Notes: generated from the letters alone by a model not told the origin. A stretch of 64,000 bases of DNA from Eubacterium ramulus ATCC 29099 (GCF_000469345.1 NZ_KI271077.1:1-64000), one strand, 5' to 3'. Shown: positions 33,491-43,302, numbered from the stretch's first letter. Numbers and translations: made by a program.

Positions 33491-35677
33491 ATGGGAAAAA
33501 CATTAGTCATTGCCGAAAAACCTTCCGTTGGACGGGATATCGGTAGAGTTTTAAAGTGTGGAAAGAAAATTGACGGGGCTTTGGAAGGCAGTCAGTATAT
33601 CGTAACCTGGGGATTAGGCCACTTGGTTACGCTGGCAGATCCGGAGCACTACGATAAAAAATACAAAGACTGGAAGATGGAAGATCTTCCGATGCTTCCG
33701 GGGAAGATGGATATCGAGGTCATCAAGCAGACCGGGAAGCAATATCAGGCAGTAAAACGACAGATCTACCGTAAGGATGTATCGGATATCGTCATTGCAA
33801 CCGATGCCGGCCGAGAGGGGGAGCTGGTTGCCCGCTGGATTCTGAAGAAAGCAGACAATCATAAGCCGTGTAAGCGTCTGTGGATTTCTTCTGTGACAGA
33901 TAAAGCAATCCGTCAGGGATTTGAGCATCTGAAAAATGCAAAAGAATATGATAATCTGTATCATGCGGCTGTCTGCCGTGCAGAGGCAGACTGGCTGGTT
34001 GGATTAAATGCGACCAGAGCATTGACCTGCAAATACAATGCACAGTTGTCCTGTGGTCGCGTGCAGACACCGACACTTGCAATGATTGCAAAGCGGGAAG
34101 AAGAAATTCGGAAATTTGTTCCAAAACCATATTACGGACTGCAATTGCAGGCAGAGGGTGTGGTATTTACCTGGAAAGATGAAAAAAGTGGCAGTTATCG
34201 CAGTTTTCAGAAAGACCGGATAGCGAATATTCAGAAACAATTGTCCGGAAAGAAATTGCAGATCATAAAAGCAGATACTAAGGTGAAAAAGCAGGGTGCA
34301 CCACAATTATATGACCTGACACAGCTGCAACGGGAAGCAAATCAGAAATTTGGATTTTCTGCAAAAGAAACGTTGAATATCATGCAGCGGTTGTATGAGA
34401 ACCATAAAGTACTGACATATCCGAGAACAGATTCACGTTATCTGACGGCAGATGTCATGGGAACGATCAAAGAACGTCTGCAGGCCATCAATGCCGGTGT
34501 TTACCGGGAGTTTGCTGCTCCGTTGATCCGCCGCGAACTGCCGAAGAAACCTGCATTTGTCAATGATGCAAAAGTCAGCGACCATCATGCAATCATTCCA
34601 ACGGAGCAGGCACCAAATTATATCCATATGAGTAATGAGGAACGAAAAATCTACGATATGGTAGTGCGCAGATTTCTGGCAGTTATGTATCCGGCGTATG
34701 AATACGAAGAATCTGTATTGACTGGAGCAGTGGAAGGAGAACATTTTTATGCCAGAGGAACCCGTCCGCTGCATATGGGATGGAAAGCGATTTATGAAAA
34801 TCAGTCCGAGGATGAGGAAGAAGAGGAATTAAAACGCCAGAATCTTCCTGTAATGCAAAAAGGGCAGGAATTTTCCATTTCCGATATCCGCCTGACAGAA
34901 GGTAAGACAAAGCCACCGGCACGATTTACCGAAGGCACGCTGATCGCTGCCATGGAAAATCCGGTACGTTATATGGAAAGCAGCAACAAAGAAATGGCAA
35001 AGACACTGGGAGAAACCGGTGGACTTGGAACGGTTGCTACCAGGGCAGATATTATTGAAAAATTGTTTTCCGGCTTTTTATTAGAGAAAAAGGGTGAAGA
35101 TATCTATACCACAGCGAAGGCACGTCAGCTTCTGGAACTGGTTCCGGAAGATCTGCGCAAGCCGGAACTGACGGCAGAGTGGGAAATGAAACTCTCAAAG
35201 ATTGCAGAAGGAAAACTTTCAGACCGGAAGTTTATGAATGAGATTCGAACTTATTCAACGGATCTGGTAAAACAGATCAAGACAGCGGAAGGAACTTTTC
35301 GGCATGATAATATGACAAACAAACTTTGTCCGAATTGTGGGAAACGTCTGCTTGCTGTAAATGGCAAAAATAGTCGGATGCTTGTATGTCAGGATCGGGA
35401 ATGCGGATACCGGCAGACTATCGCAAAGACGACAAATGCCCGCTGTCCGCAGTGTCATAAACGAATGGAACTGATCGGCAGCGGTGAAAATGCTTCTTTT
35501 GTATGTAAGTGTGGATATAAGGAGCGCCTGAGTAAATTCCAGGAGCGCCGGAAGAAAGAAGGCGCAGGAGTTTCCAAACGGGATGTACAGAATTATCTGA
35601 AGAAACAACAGAAAGAGGCAAAGCAGGAGACCGGCAGTAATGCAATGCTGGACGCATTGAAAAACATTAAATTGTAA
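33491..35677 (+). CDS. topB: DNA topoisomerase III
   Basis: 728 residues. Type IA topoisomerase: Toprim domain (LVIAEKPSVGRDIGRVL at the start, then IVIATDAGREGELVARW with the acidic triad), the catalytic tyrosine in VLTYPRTDSRYL, and the hallmark SCGRVQTPTLAMI. The C-terminal 100 residues hold zinc-ribbon motifs (CPNCGKRL, CQDRECGY, CPQCHKRM, CKCGY). Long acidic insert EDEEEEELKRQ near 435. Relaxes and decatenates DNA. Its position at the right edge of an accessory region is notable because topB homologues travel with integrative elements, but this copy looks full length and chromosomal in composition. Confidence 0.95.
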   Translation: MGKTLVIAEKPSVGRDIGRVLKCGKKIDGALEGSQYIVTWGLGHLVTLADPEHYDKKYKDWKMEDLPMLPGKMDIEVIKQTGKQYQAVKRQIYRKDVSDIVIATDAGREGELVARWILKKADNHKPCKRLWISSVTDKAIRQGFEHLKNAKEYDNLYHAAVCRAEADWLVGLNATRALTCKYNAQLSCGRVQTPTLAMIAKREEEIRKFVPKPYYGLQLQAEGVVFTWKDEKSGSYRSFQKDRIANIQKQLSGKKLQIIKADTKVKKQGAPQLYDLTQLQREANQKFGFSAKETLNIMQRLYENHKVLTYPRTDSRYLTADVMGTIKERLQAINAGVYREFAAPLIRRELPKKPAFVNDAKVSDHHAIIPTEQAPNYIHMSNEERKIYDMVVRRFLAVMYPAYEYEESVLTGAVEGEHFYARGTRPLHMGWKAIYENQSEDEEEEELKRQNLPVMQKGQEFSISDIRLTEGKTKPPARFTEGTLIAAMENPVRYMESSNKEMAKTLGETGGLGTVATRADIIEKLFSGFLLEKKGEDIYTTAKARQLLELVPEDLRKPELTAEWEMKLSKIAEGKLSDRKFMNEIRTYSTDLVKQIKTAEGTFRHDNMTNKLCPNCGKRLLAVNGKNSRMLVCQDRECGYRQTIAKTTNARCPQCHKRMELIGSGENASFVCKCGYKERLSKFQERRKKEGAGVSKRDVQNYLKKQQKEAKQETGSNAMLDALKNIKL

Positions 35678-35683
35678 ACAAAT

Positions 35684-35730
35684 AAAAAATATTCAACCAG
35701 AGCGGGAAAAGTTCTGATTGAATATTTTTT
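35684..35730 (+). terminator. Terminator after topB
   Basis: AAAAAATATTCAA (35684-35696) pairs with TTGAATATTTTTT (35718-35730); U-rich end. Confidence 0.85.
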
Positions 35731-35880
35731 GTTTTTCAGAAAAATATCTGGTTAAAATCTATGAGAGAATCATTCGGTCTGGTCGTTAGAAATTTGTGTT
35801 TTTATGTACCTGAATTTCATTGTCAGATACAATACATGAATTTGTTTCATCTATAAAATGAAAAAAAATCACTTTATCTC

Positions 35881-35909
35881 TTTACAATCAAAAAACACAC
35901 CGATATAAT
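35881..35909 (+). promoter_or_regulatory. Promoter of the por-like operon
   Basis: TTTACA (35881-35886), 17-base spacer, TATAAT (35904-35909), 65 bases before the first gene. The rest of the 35732-35973 gap shows no ORF or RNA motif that I recognise. Confidence 0.75.
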
Positions 35910-35973
35910 GTTAAATGCTGGTAAAAACCAACATTTCAGGAAAGAGTAGTCACAAAAAGAGGAGAGATAGATC

Positions 35974-36552
35974 ATGAAAAATGGAATTGAGATCAGATGG
36001 CATGGCCGTGGCGGTCAGGGTGCCAAGACTGCAGCACTGCTTCTGGCAGATGTAGCTTTTAAAACCGGAAAGCATGTACAGGGTTTCCCGGAGTACGGTC
36101 CGGAGCGCATGGGCGCGCCAATCACTGCTTATAACAGAATCAGTTCAGATGTGATTCGTGTACATTCCAATATTTATGATCCGGATTTTGTTGCAGTTGT
36201 TGATGAGACATTATTACATACCGTTGATGTAACAGCCGGATTGAAAAAAGAAGGTGCCATCATTGTTAATACAGCAAAATCAAAAGAAGAGCTCATGCCG
36301 CAGTTAAACGGTTATGAGGGACGTGTCGTTACGATTGATGCCAGAACAATTTCTGAGGAAGCACTGGGAAAATATTTTCCAAACTCTCCAATGCTGGCAG
36401 CAGTAGTAGCAACTACCGGTGTAATGCCGAAAGAAACATTTTTGCATGAAATGCGTGCTTCTTACAAACATAAATTTGCAAAGAAACCAGAAGTGATCGA
36501 TGGAAATATGAAAGCACTGGAAATGGCTTTTGCGGCTGTAGAGGAAGCATAG
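35974..36552 (+). CDS. porC: 2-oxoacid:ferredoxin oxidoreductase gamma subunit
   Basis: 192 residues, matching the gamma subunit of four-subunit pyruvate or 2-oxoisovalerate ferredoxin oxidoreductases: EIRWHGRGGQGAKTAALLLADVA near the start and FPEYGPERMGAPITAYNRI. With the other three genes it makes the complete enzyme that turns a 2-oxoacid and CoA into acyl-CoA, CO2 and reduced ferredoxin. Four-gene order gamma-delta-alpha-beta, tightly spaced. Substrate (pyruvate or branched 2-oxoacids) cannot be decided by eye. RBS GAGGAGAGA. Confidence 0.9.
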   Translation: MKNGIEIRWHGRGGQGAKTAALLLADVAFKTGKHVQGFPEYGPERMGAPITAYNRISSDVIRVHSNIYDPDFVAVVDETLLHTVDVTAGLKKEGAIIVNTAKSKEELMPQLNGYEGRVVTIDARTISEEALGKYFPNSPMLAAVVATTGVMPKETFLHEMRASYKHKFAKKPEVIDGNMKALEMAFAAVEEA

Positions 36553-36564
36553 AGGAGATAGAAG

Positions 36565-36870
36565 ATGAGAACAGATATCAATAAAATCAATGAACATACG
36601 CCACATACAGGGCTGACGGAAGGAATGCAGGTATTTGCTGCAGGAACTTCCAAATATTTTAAGACCGGTGAGTGGAGAAATAATACACCGGTTTATTTAG
36701 AGGATAACTGCAAACAGTGTCTGCTGTGTGCACCGGTCTGTCCGGACAGTTCCATTCCGGTCAAAGATCAGAAACGAGGAGCCTTTGACTTAGATCACTG
36801 CAAAGGGTGCGGAATCTGTGCAAAGGTATGTCCGTTTGGAGCAATCAAAATGAAGGAGGGCGTAGAATAA
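36565..36870 (+). CDS. porD: 2-oxoacid:ferredoxin oxidoreductase delta subunit (2[4Fe-4S])
   Basis: 101 residues with two ferredoxin motifs: CKQCLLCAPVCP and CKGCGICAKVCP, giving two 4Fe-4S clusters that carry electrons from the thiamine site to external ferredoxin. RBS GAGGAGAT. Its stop codon overlaps the alpha start by one base (TAATG), which couples translation. Confidence 0.92.
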   Translation: MRTDINKINEHTPHTGLTEGMQVFAAGTSKYFKTGEWRNNTPVYLEDNCKQCLLCAPVCPDSSIPVKDQKRGAFDLDHCKGCGICAKVCPFGAIKMKEGVE

Positions 36871-38051
36871 TGGGAATCAAAGAACGTATGTCAGGTAACG
36901 AGGCCGTTGCCTATGCAATCAAACAGGTAAATCCGGATGTTATGCCGGCATTTCCGATCACGCCGTCCACAGAGATTCCGCAGATGGTATCCACATACAT
37001 TGCAAACGGCGAAATCGATACAGAGTTTATTCCGGTCGAGAGTGAACATTCTGCAATGAGTGCCTGCATCGGATCTGAGGCAGCAGGTGCAAGGACACTG
37101 ACCGCAACTTCTTCCGCTGGTCTGGCCCTGATGTGGGAGGAATTGCTGCTGGCAGCTTCCAACCGTATGCCGATCGCTCTGACATTGGTAAACCGTACCC
37201 TTTCCGGTCCGATCAACATCAACTGTGATCATACCGATGGTATGGGGGCCCGTGATACCGGATGGATTCAGATTTATGCAGAAAACAATCAGGAAGTATA
37301 CGATAATTTTATTCAGGCATACCGCATTGCCGAGCATAAAGATGTCCGCCTGCCGATTATGATTTGTCAGGATGGTTTTATTACCAGTCATGCCGTAGAG
37401 AATATTGAATTATTAGAGGATGCACCGGTCAAAGCGTTCGTTGGTGAATATCATCCGGAGGAGTATTTGTTAAATCCGGGGAAGCCGGTTTCTGTTGGAC
37501 CGTATGCAGTATCTAATTTTGTAATGGAAAGTAGAAAAAATCAGCTCATTGCGCTGGAGAATGCAAAACAGGTTATCTTAGATGTAGCGAAAGAATTTGC
37601 AGGAATTTCCGGCAGAGAGTACGGTCTTTTTGAAGAATATAAAACCGAAGATGCAGATTATGTAATGGTCATTATCGGTTCCGCAGCAGGAACCGCAAAA
37701 GAGGCTGTAGATGAACTGCGCGAGGAAGGCAAAAAAGTCGGTGTTCTGAAATTGCGTGTGTTCCGTCCGTTTCCGGCAGAAGAAATTGTTGAAGCAATGA
37801 AAAACTGCAAAGCAGTAGCTATTATGGATCGTTGCGAGAGCTATAACGGAAACGGAGGACCGCTTGGTTCTGAGATTACAGCAGGTCTGTATCGTACCAG
37901 AACTTATATGGAAGCAATCAACTACACTTACGGACTTGGCGGACGTGACTTTACGGTTGAAGATGCAAAGGATGTATTTGCAGAACTTGCAGATGTAGTA
38001 GAAAACGGTAAACCGGTAACACAGTATCAGTATATCGGTCTGAGAAAATAG
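36870..38051 (+). CDS. porA: 2-oxoacid:ferredoxin oxidoreductase alpha subunit
   Basis: 393 residues from ATG 36870 (AAGGAGGG upstream). PFOR domains I and II: MSGNEAVAYAIKQVNPDVMPAFPITPSTEIP, FIPVESEHSAMSACIGSEAAGART, SSAGLALMWEELLLAASNRMP and the later GSAAGTAKEAVDELREEGKKVGVLKLRVFRPFP. Holds part of the active site at the interface with the beta subunit. Confidence 0.93.
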   Translation: MGIKERMSGNEAVAYAIKQVNPDVMPAFPITPSTEIPQMVSTYIANGEIDTEFIPVESEHSAMSACIGSEAAGARTLTATSSAGLALMWEELLLAASNRMPIALTLVNRTLSGPININCDHTDGMGARDTGWIQIYAENNQEVYDNFIQAYRIAEHKDVRLPIMICQDGFITSHAVENIELLEDAPVKAFVGEYHPEEYLLNPGKPVSVGPYAVSNFVMESRKNQLIALENAKQVILDVAKEFAGISGREYGLFEEYKTEDADYVMVIIGSAAGTAKEAVDELREEGKKVGVLKLRVFRPFPAEEIVEAMKNCKAVAIMDRCESYNGNGGPLGSEITAGLYRTRTYMEAINYTYGLGGRDFTVEDAKDVFAELADVVENGKPVTQYQYIGLRK

Positions 38052-38062
38052 GAGGCAGAGTG

Positions 38063-39004
38063 ATGAGCGAATATAAATTTAAAGAAGTTATGAGCAAACC
38101 GGAACGTCTGGCTCCGGGACACAGAATGTGTGCAGGATGTGGCGCAACCATCGCAGTTCGTGCCGTACTGCGTGCATTGCATGAGGGAGATCAGGCAGTG
38201 ATCGGTAACGCAACCGGATGTCTGGAGGTTTCTTCTTTCATGTATCCATATACAGCGTGGGAGGACAGCTATATCCATAATGCATTTGAAAATGCAGGTG
38301 CTACATTAAGTGGTGTTGAGACAGCATACAAAGCACTGAAAAAACGTGGTCGTCTGCCGGAAGATGCAACCTTCAAATTTATCACATTTGGTGGTGATGG
38401 TGGTACATATGATATCGGTTTCCAGTCTCTTTCCGGAGCAATGGAGCGTAATCACGATATGGTGTACGTCTGCTATGACAACGGTGCATACATGAACACC
38501 GGTATTCAGCGTTCTTCCGCAACACCGATGTATGCAGATACCACAACCACACCGGTTGGCACACAGTCCAATGGTAAAATGCAGAACAGAAAAGATCTGG
38601 CATCTATTATCGCAGATCATGATGTTCCGTATGTTGGTCAGACAACCATGATCGGTAATTTTTCTGATCTGCATAAAAAAGCAGAGAAAGCCATTTACAC
38701 AGAGGGAGCTGCTTTCTTAAATATCATGACTCCATGTCCGCGTGGATGGCGTTATGATACTGCAGATATCATGAAAATCTGTAAACTTGCAGTTGAGACA
38801 TGCTACTGGCCGATGTTTGAGGTAGAGCATGGAAAATGGCGTTTAACTTACGAGCCGAAGAAAAAACTGCCAATCGAGGACTTCTTACGCGAGCAGGGCA
38901 GATTCAAACATCTGTTCAAACCGGGCAATGAGGATCTGATCGCACAGTTCCAGGCTGAGGTTGACCGTCGTTGGGAAGAACTGCAGTACAAATGTGCACG
39001 ATAA
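38063..39004 (+). CDS. porB: 2-oxoacid:ferredoxin oxidoreductase beta subunit (TPP-binding)
   Basis: 313 residues from ATG 38063, seven bases after GGAGG. It binds thiamine diphosphate: GHRMCAGCGATIAVR gives two cluster cysteines, ATGCLEV the third region, and FGGDGGTYDIG with YDNGAYMNTG the TPP-metal motif. A further Cys is in MTPCPRGW. Completes the operon; a LysR gene follows 18 bases downstream. Confidence 0.93.
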   Translation: MSEYKFKEVMSKPERLAPGHRMCAGCGATIAVRAVLRALHEGDQAVIGNATGCLEVSSFMYPYTAWEDSYIHNAFENAGATLSGVETAYKALKKRGRLPEDATFKFITFGGDGGTYDIGFQSLSGAMERNHDMVYVCYDNGAYMNTGIQRSSATPMYADTTTTPVGTQSNGKMQNRKDLASIIADHDVPYVGQTTMIGNFSDLHKKAEKAIYTEGAAFLNIMTPCPRGWRYDTADIMKICKLAVETCYWPMFEVEHGKWRLTYEPKKKLPIEDFLREQGRFKHLFKPGNEDLIAQFQAEVDRRWEELQYKCAR

Positions 39005-39022
39005 TCCGGGAGGAATAAATAT

Positions 39023-39910
39023 ATGACTTTGTTATCCTATCAGGTATTTCAGACAGTGGTGGGACAGGGAAGTTTCCAGAAGGCGGCAGAGATTTTAAAT
39101 CTGACGCCTTCTGCAGTCAGTCATGCAATCGCATCGATGGAGCAGGAACTGGGATTTTCCCTGTTTACGAGAAATAAGGCTGGGGTTGCTCTGACTAATT
39201 ATGGAGAACATCTGCTCCCTTATGTGAATGCAGTATTAAACAGCGATGAGAGCCTGCAGCAGGCAATCGCGGGACTGAACGGACTGAAAATGGGAAATGT
39301 AAAAGTGGGCTGTTTTTCCAGTGTATGCACAAATTGGATGACAGACATCATCCATTCCTTTCATCAGCGTTATCCGGATATTAATATCGAATTGTATCAG
39401 GGAACCTATGCAGATGTGTCTTACTGGATTAAAAACGGCATTGTAGACATCGGCTTTTTGTCCCTGTCATCCGCAGGAGATCTGCCAATTGAGCCGTTAT
39501 ACCGTGACCCGCTGCTCTGCGTCGTTCCGAAAGGATACCGCAAACGGGAAGATACGCCATATATGACACCGGATGAGATGAAAGACGAGGTCTTTGTTTC
39601 ACAAATGGAGACCACCGATGCGGATATTGCAATCTTTATGAAACAGAATGGATTGGGAAATGTGCGGATGGACTACCATGTTGTAGATGATCTGTCTACG
39701 ATTGCACTGGTGGCAGCCGGACTAGGCATCTGCATCATGCCAGAACTGGTCATGAATGACATCCCATATGCAGTAGACCGTTATCCGATGATGCCGGAAG
39801 CATATCGTGTCATTGGCATATCAGCATTAAACCCGAACTTCCTTGCCCCGGCGGTTAAAATGCTTTATCAGCATGTTATAGAAAAGTATAAGATCATAGA
39901 AGAAGCATAA
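39023..39910 (+). CDS. LysR-family transcriptional regulator
   Basis: 295 residues. N-terminal winged helix (FQTVVGQGSFQKAAEILNLTPSAVSHAIASMEQELGFSLF) and a C-terminal LysR substrate domain (from about 90, KMGNVKVGCFSSV, with LVAAGLGICIMPELV). It follows the oxidoreductase operon by 18 bases with GGGAGGA in front, so it is probably cotranscribed and may regulate that operon; LysR genes are more often divergent from targets, so the target is uncertain. Confidence 0.9.
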   Translation: MTLLSYQVFQTVVGQGSFQKAAEILNLTPSAVSHAIASMEQELGFSLFTRNKAGVALTNYGEHLLPYVNAVLNSDESLQQAIAGLNGLKMGNVKVGCFSSVCTNWMTDIIHSFHQRYPDINIELYQGTYADVSYWIKNGIVDIGFLSLSSAGDLPIEPLYRDPLLCVVPKGYRKREDTPYMTPDEMKDEVFVSQMETTDADIAIFMKQNGLGNVRMDYHVVDDLSTIALVAAGLGICIMPELVMNDIPYAVDRYPMMPEAYRVIGISALNPNFLAPAVKMLYQHVIEKYKIIEEA

Positions 39911-40042
39911 GAGAGTTACGATTCCATTTCATAACCTTCCGTATAGAAAAAATTGTGCTCTGGTTGAATTGCACAAAAATAGTGCCAAAAAATGCGATAA
40001 TTCGCCAGATTACATAAATTCACAAAAAATTAATAAATTTTA

Positions 40043-40071
40043 TTGACTTTTCATTTCGATGAGGGTAATAT
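40043..40071 (+). promoter_or_regulatory. Promoter of the amt leader
   Basis: TTGACT (40043-40048), 17-base spacer, TAATAT (40066-40071). Predicts a 5' leader of about 270 bases ahead of amt. Confidence 0.65.
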
Positions 40072-40081
40072 TACAGACATC

Positions 40082-40126
40082 AAAGGCAAAGGTGCTGAGA
40101 AGAATAAACTTCCGGTGCCTTTTTCT
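40082..40126 (+). terminator. First attenuator-like hairpin in the amt leader
   Basis: AAAGGCA (40082-40088) pairs with TGCCTTT (40116-40122), and inside it GAAG pairs with CTTC around AATAAA; a T-run follows. It begins within about five bases of the predicted transcription start, so without control most transcripts would stop here. It could also serve as the terminator for the LysR gene. Confidence 0.6.
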
Positions 40127-40234
40127 ATTTTCCGGGATAAGAATCTTACAAGGACAGATAACAGAAATTGCGAACAACTGTTAGTTGTTTTACAGTAGGT
40201 TTCAATGCCCGGACAATAGAAAAACTCTGATAGC

Positions 40235-40285
40235 GACACAACGGGGTGTCATCTGCAGGCTAGCGGCAGGTGATGCTCCTTTTTT
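40235..40285 (+). promoter_or_regulatory. ANTAR-type antitermination element before amt
   Basis: GACAC (40235-40239) and GTGTC (40246-40250) enclose a six-base loop AACGGG with A at position 1 and G at position 4, the rule for hairpins bound by ANTAR proteins. The right arm overlaps the left arm of a terminator: GGGGTGTCATCTGC (40243-40256) pairs with GCAGGTGATGCTCC (40266-40279) over 14 positions including wobbles, followed by six T. The two structures exclude each other. I could not identify the expected upstream P1 hairpin. A GGTTC-TTCG-GAACC hairpin follows at 40316-40329. Confidence 0.5.
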
Positions 40286-40349
40286 ATTTCCATAAAAAGT
40301 GTCGTTTTAAGTAAAGGTTCTTCGGAACCAAAAAACCAGGAGGTAAGTT

Positions 40350-42107
40350 ATGACGCAGGAGATTATGACTTTTATTAATGACAACATATTTGGTGTCTGG
40401 TTTCTGATAGGTGCAGCATTGGTATTCTGGATGCAGGCAGGTTTCGCAATGGTAGAGGCAGGTTTCACTAGAGCAAAAAATACCGGTAACATTTTGATGA
40501 AGAACCTGATGGATTTCTGTATTGGTACTGTAATGTTCATTCTGATTGGATTTTCGTTCTTACTTGGCGAAGATGTGTTAGGATTTATTGGAAAACCGGG
40601 ATTTGATCTTTTCTCATCCTACAGTAATTTCAGTTTTTCAAGTTTCGTATTTAACTTAGTATTCTGTGCTACCACAGCAACCATCGTTTCCGGTGCTATG
40701 GCAGAGAGAACAAAATTTTTATCCTATTGTATTTATTCCGGAGTAATCTCTGCATTGATTTACCCGATTGAAGCACACTGGATCTGGGGCGGCGGCTGGT
40801 TAGCACAGCTTGGCTTCCATGATTTTGCAGGATCCTGTGCAATTCATATGGTTGGTGGTGTCAGCGCACTGATCGGTGCATGGCTTCTTGGACCACGTAT
40901 CGGTAAATTTACAAAAGACGAGAATGGCAAGATCAGAAAAGTAAATGCTATTCCGGGACATAACCTTGCACTTGGCTGCCTTGGATGTTTCATTCTCTGG
41001 TTTGGCTGGTATGGTTTCAACGGCGCAGCAGCAACAAGTATTGAGCAGTTAGGTTCTATTTTCCTTACAACAACCATTTCACCGGCAGTTGCAACGGTTG
41101 TTTGTATGATATTTACATGGTTAAAATATGGTAAACCTGATGTCTCCATGTGTCTGAATGCTTCTTTAGCAGGTCTGGTAGCAATCACAGCTCCTTGTGA
41201 TGTTACAGATGCAGCAGGTTCCATCGTAATCGGTGCTGTGGCAGGTTTATTAGTAGTATTTGGTGTATGGCTTCTTGATTACAAGTTACATGTAGATGAT
41301 CCGGTTGGTGCCGTAGCCGTTCACTTTATGAATGGTATCTGGGGTACATTTGCAGTAGGTCTTTTTGCTACAAACACAGCTCCGGGTTATGCAATCGCAG
41401 ATAAAAACGGAAATGAGCTTGTCGGTCTGTTCTATGGCGGCGGCGTAAAATTATTAGGTCTGCAGTGCCTTGGTATCATAACCGTTCTGGCATGGGCAGC
41501 AGTTACAATTACAATTACATTCCTTGTAATTCGTGCAACAATCGGTCTTCGTGTCAGCGAAGAAGAAGAAATCATTGGTCTGGATCAGACAGAACATGGT
41601 CTTGCAAGCGCTTATGCAGACTTTGCATTAACATCCAGTATCAACAACTTCTCATCTGCTACTCCGGTTAAACTTCCGAAAAATGCAGTACCAATCGATG
41701 AGGCTGTTCCGGTACAGGTTCGTACTCCGGATCCATCTATTGCAACTGGCAGCGATGTAAGTATTACAAAGATTACAATCTATGCAAAACAGAGCAGATT
41801 CGATGCCCTCAACGAGGCAATGGCTGCAATTGGTATCAATGGTATGACCGTTACAAATGTACTTGGTTGTGGTGCTCAGCACGGCAGAACAAGCAAATAC
41901 CGTGGTGTTACCATGGATATGAACTTACTGCCTAAGATTCAGGTTGATATCGTAGTAAGTAAAGTTTCTCCTAGAACTGTTATTGAAGCTGCCAAGAAAG
42001 CACTGTATACCGGTCATATCGGTGATGGTAAGATCTTCGTATACAACGTAGAAAATGCAATCAAGATCAGTACCGGTGCAGAAGGTTACGATGCACTTCA
42101 GGACTAA
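40350..42107 (+). CDS. amt: Ammonium transporter fused to a PII (GlnK) domain
   Basis: 585 residues. Residues 1 to about 410 are an Amt channel with eleven membrane helices: [19 protein letters not shown] near the start, [25 protein letters not shown], and the pore His region [16 protein letters not shown]. After a linker comes a full PII domain (about 475-585): [20 protein letters not shown], the T-loop with SKYRGV carrying the Tyr that PII proteins can have modified, and [11 protein letters not shown]. The fusion places the nitrogen sensor at the cytosolic face of the channel it gates. RBS CCAGGAGGT. Controlled by the leader attenuators. Confidence 0.95.
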   Translation: MTQEIMTFINDNIFGVWFLIGAALVFWMQAGFAMVEAGFTRAKNTGNILMKNLMDFCIGTVMFILIGFSFLLGEDVLGFIGKPGFDLFSSYSNFSFSSFVFNLVFCATTATIVSGAMAERTKFLSYCIYSGVISALIYPIEAHWIWGGGWLAQLGFHDFAGSCAIHMVGGVSALIGAWLLGPRIGKFTKDENGKIRKVNAIPGHNLALGCLGCFILWFGWYGFNGAAATSIEQLGSIFLTTTISPAVATVVCMIFTWLKYGKPDVSMCLNASLAGLVAITAPCDVTDAAGSIVIGAVAGLLVVFGVWLLDYKLHVDDPVGAVAVHFMNGIWGTFAVGLFATNTAPGYAIADKNGNELVGLFYGGGVKLLGLQCLGIITVLAWAAVTITITFLVIRATIGLRVSEEEEIIGLDQTEHGLASAYADFALTSSINNFSSATPVKLPKNAVPIDEAVPVQVRTPDPSIATGSDVSITKITIYAKQSRFDALNEAMAAIGINGMTVTNVLGCGAQHGRTSKYRGVTMDMNLLPKIQVDIVVSKVSPRTVIEAAKKALYTGHIGDGKIFVYNVENAIKISTGAEGYDALQD

Positions 42108-42199
42108 CTGTAAAAGGCAATAGTAGTAATAATAAGCTGATACAATTTCAGTAATTTAGTAATTCTTCAAAATCCTTATATAAAACCTTAACGAAAAAG

Positions 42200-42237
42200 C
42201 AGATGCTTCGGATTTTTGTCTGGAACATCTGTTTTTT
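42200..42237. terminator. Terminator between amt and the LysR gene
   Basis: CAGATG (42200-42205) pairs with CATCTG (42226-42231), with further TTC/GAA pairing inside, followed by TTTTTT. It sits between convergent genes. Confidence 0.8.
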
Positions 42238-42246
42238 ATCGTAGAT

Positions 42247-43140
42247 CTAAATTTTATCATGAATCAAAAGTTCAAGCAGACGATGTGCAGCCATGCTCAT
42301 GGGATGAGTCTGATCATACACAATGCTGACCTGGCGGGTAGGAAGTGCCTCTCTCAATTTCAAAGAAACTACAGAATTGTTCTGTAATGCATCCGTAACC
42401 ATTGGCTCAGGAAGAAAAGCAAGTCCAAGCTCATTTTTGACCAGGGGAAGAATCTGATCTGTCGTGGCCGTTTCAATATCCGGGACCAGACGCAGACCAT
42501 GAGAGAAAAAAAGCTCATCATAAAAATGCCGGGTAGCAGTATTCACCCCCAGACAGATAAATGGATAGTTTTTCAATTCAGAAATCGATAAAATTTTTTG
42601 CTGAAGAGGACGGAAGGTAGTTCCTCCGACAAGGATATCCTGAAAAGGCTGCAAATTTACCTGAATCAGCGGTGAAGTAACGGTCAATGGAGTTGTCACA
42701 ACTGCGAAATCAATTTCACCGCTTTTGAGAGATTGAATAGCCTGCGGTGTAGAATGATTTGCAATTTTTAGCCGTACTTTTGGATAATCTATATGAAACT
42801 GACGTAATCGATGCAGAAGATAGATATTCAAAGCGATTTCACTGGCACCGATTGAAATGCTGCCATATTCCAGACTTGCACTTTTCGTCAGTTCATCTTC
42901 CGCAGCCTGCAATTGTGTCATGGCAGCCGATACACGTACATAAAGCTGCTGGCCTTCCGGTGTCAACTGTACGCCTCGGTTGGTGCGCACAAATAATGTG
43001 CACTGGATTTCCTGCTCCAGAGCATTCATGGCCCGCGTAATATTTGGCTGACTGTTGTGGAGTGCATGTGCTGCTTTCGTAAAATTACAGTATCTGGCTA
43101 CATAATAAAAAATTTTGTAATATTCAAAATTTACATTCAT
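42247..43140 (-). CDS. LysR-family transcriptional regulator
   Basis: 297 residues from ATG 43140, which has AGGAGAT six bases upstream; the longer frame to 43191 lacks support. Winged helix at the N-terminus (FYYVARYCNFTKAAHALHNSQPNITRAMNALEQEI) and LysR sensor domain with SLEYGSISIGASEIAL. Divergent from the 265-residue hypothetical protein and the ThrE exporter, with 162 bases between, so it probably regulates them. It could equally regulate amt, whose end it faces. Confidence 0.9.
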   Translation of the reverse strand: MNVNFEYYKIFYYVARYCNFTKAAHALHNSQPNITRAMNALEQEIQCTLFVRTNRGVQLTPEGQQLYVRVSAAMTQLQAAEDELTKSASLEYGSISIGASEIALNIYLLHRLRQFHIDYPKVRLKIANHSTPQAIQSLKSGEIDFAVVTTPLTVTSPLIQVNLQPFQDILVGGTTFRPLQQKILSISELKNYPFICLGVNTATRHFYDELFFSHGLRLVPDIETATTDQILPLVKNELGLAFLPEPMVTDALQNNSVVSLKLREALPTRQVSIVYDQTHPMSMAAHRLLELLIHDKI

Positions 43141-43302
43141 AATGAAATCTCCTGTAAAAATGATAGTTGATGACGGAAACAGATATATCAAAATATTATA
43201 ATAAGCATGTCAATAATATCTTTTACTGATTGCTGATTTCCTATTATAATCGACTTGAATAGAAAAAACAACTGTCATAAAAAATGAATAGGAGATGATT
43301 GT

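Noticed and set aside
33429-33506. A 25-residue ORF (MSVLQRLREIEQKEEREL onward) overlapping the topB start
   Set aside because: No clear RBS, and its codons are dominated by the A-rich Shine-Dalgarno zone of topB; kept out of the gene list.
33491-35677. topB as evidence for an integrative conjugative element
   Set aside because: No relaxase, conjugation, integrase or single-strand binding genes are adjacent and the composition matches the chromosome.
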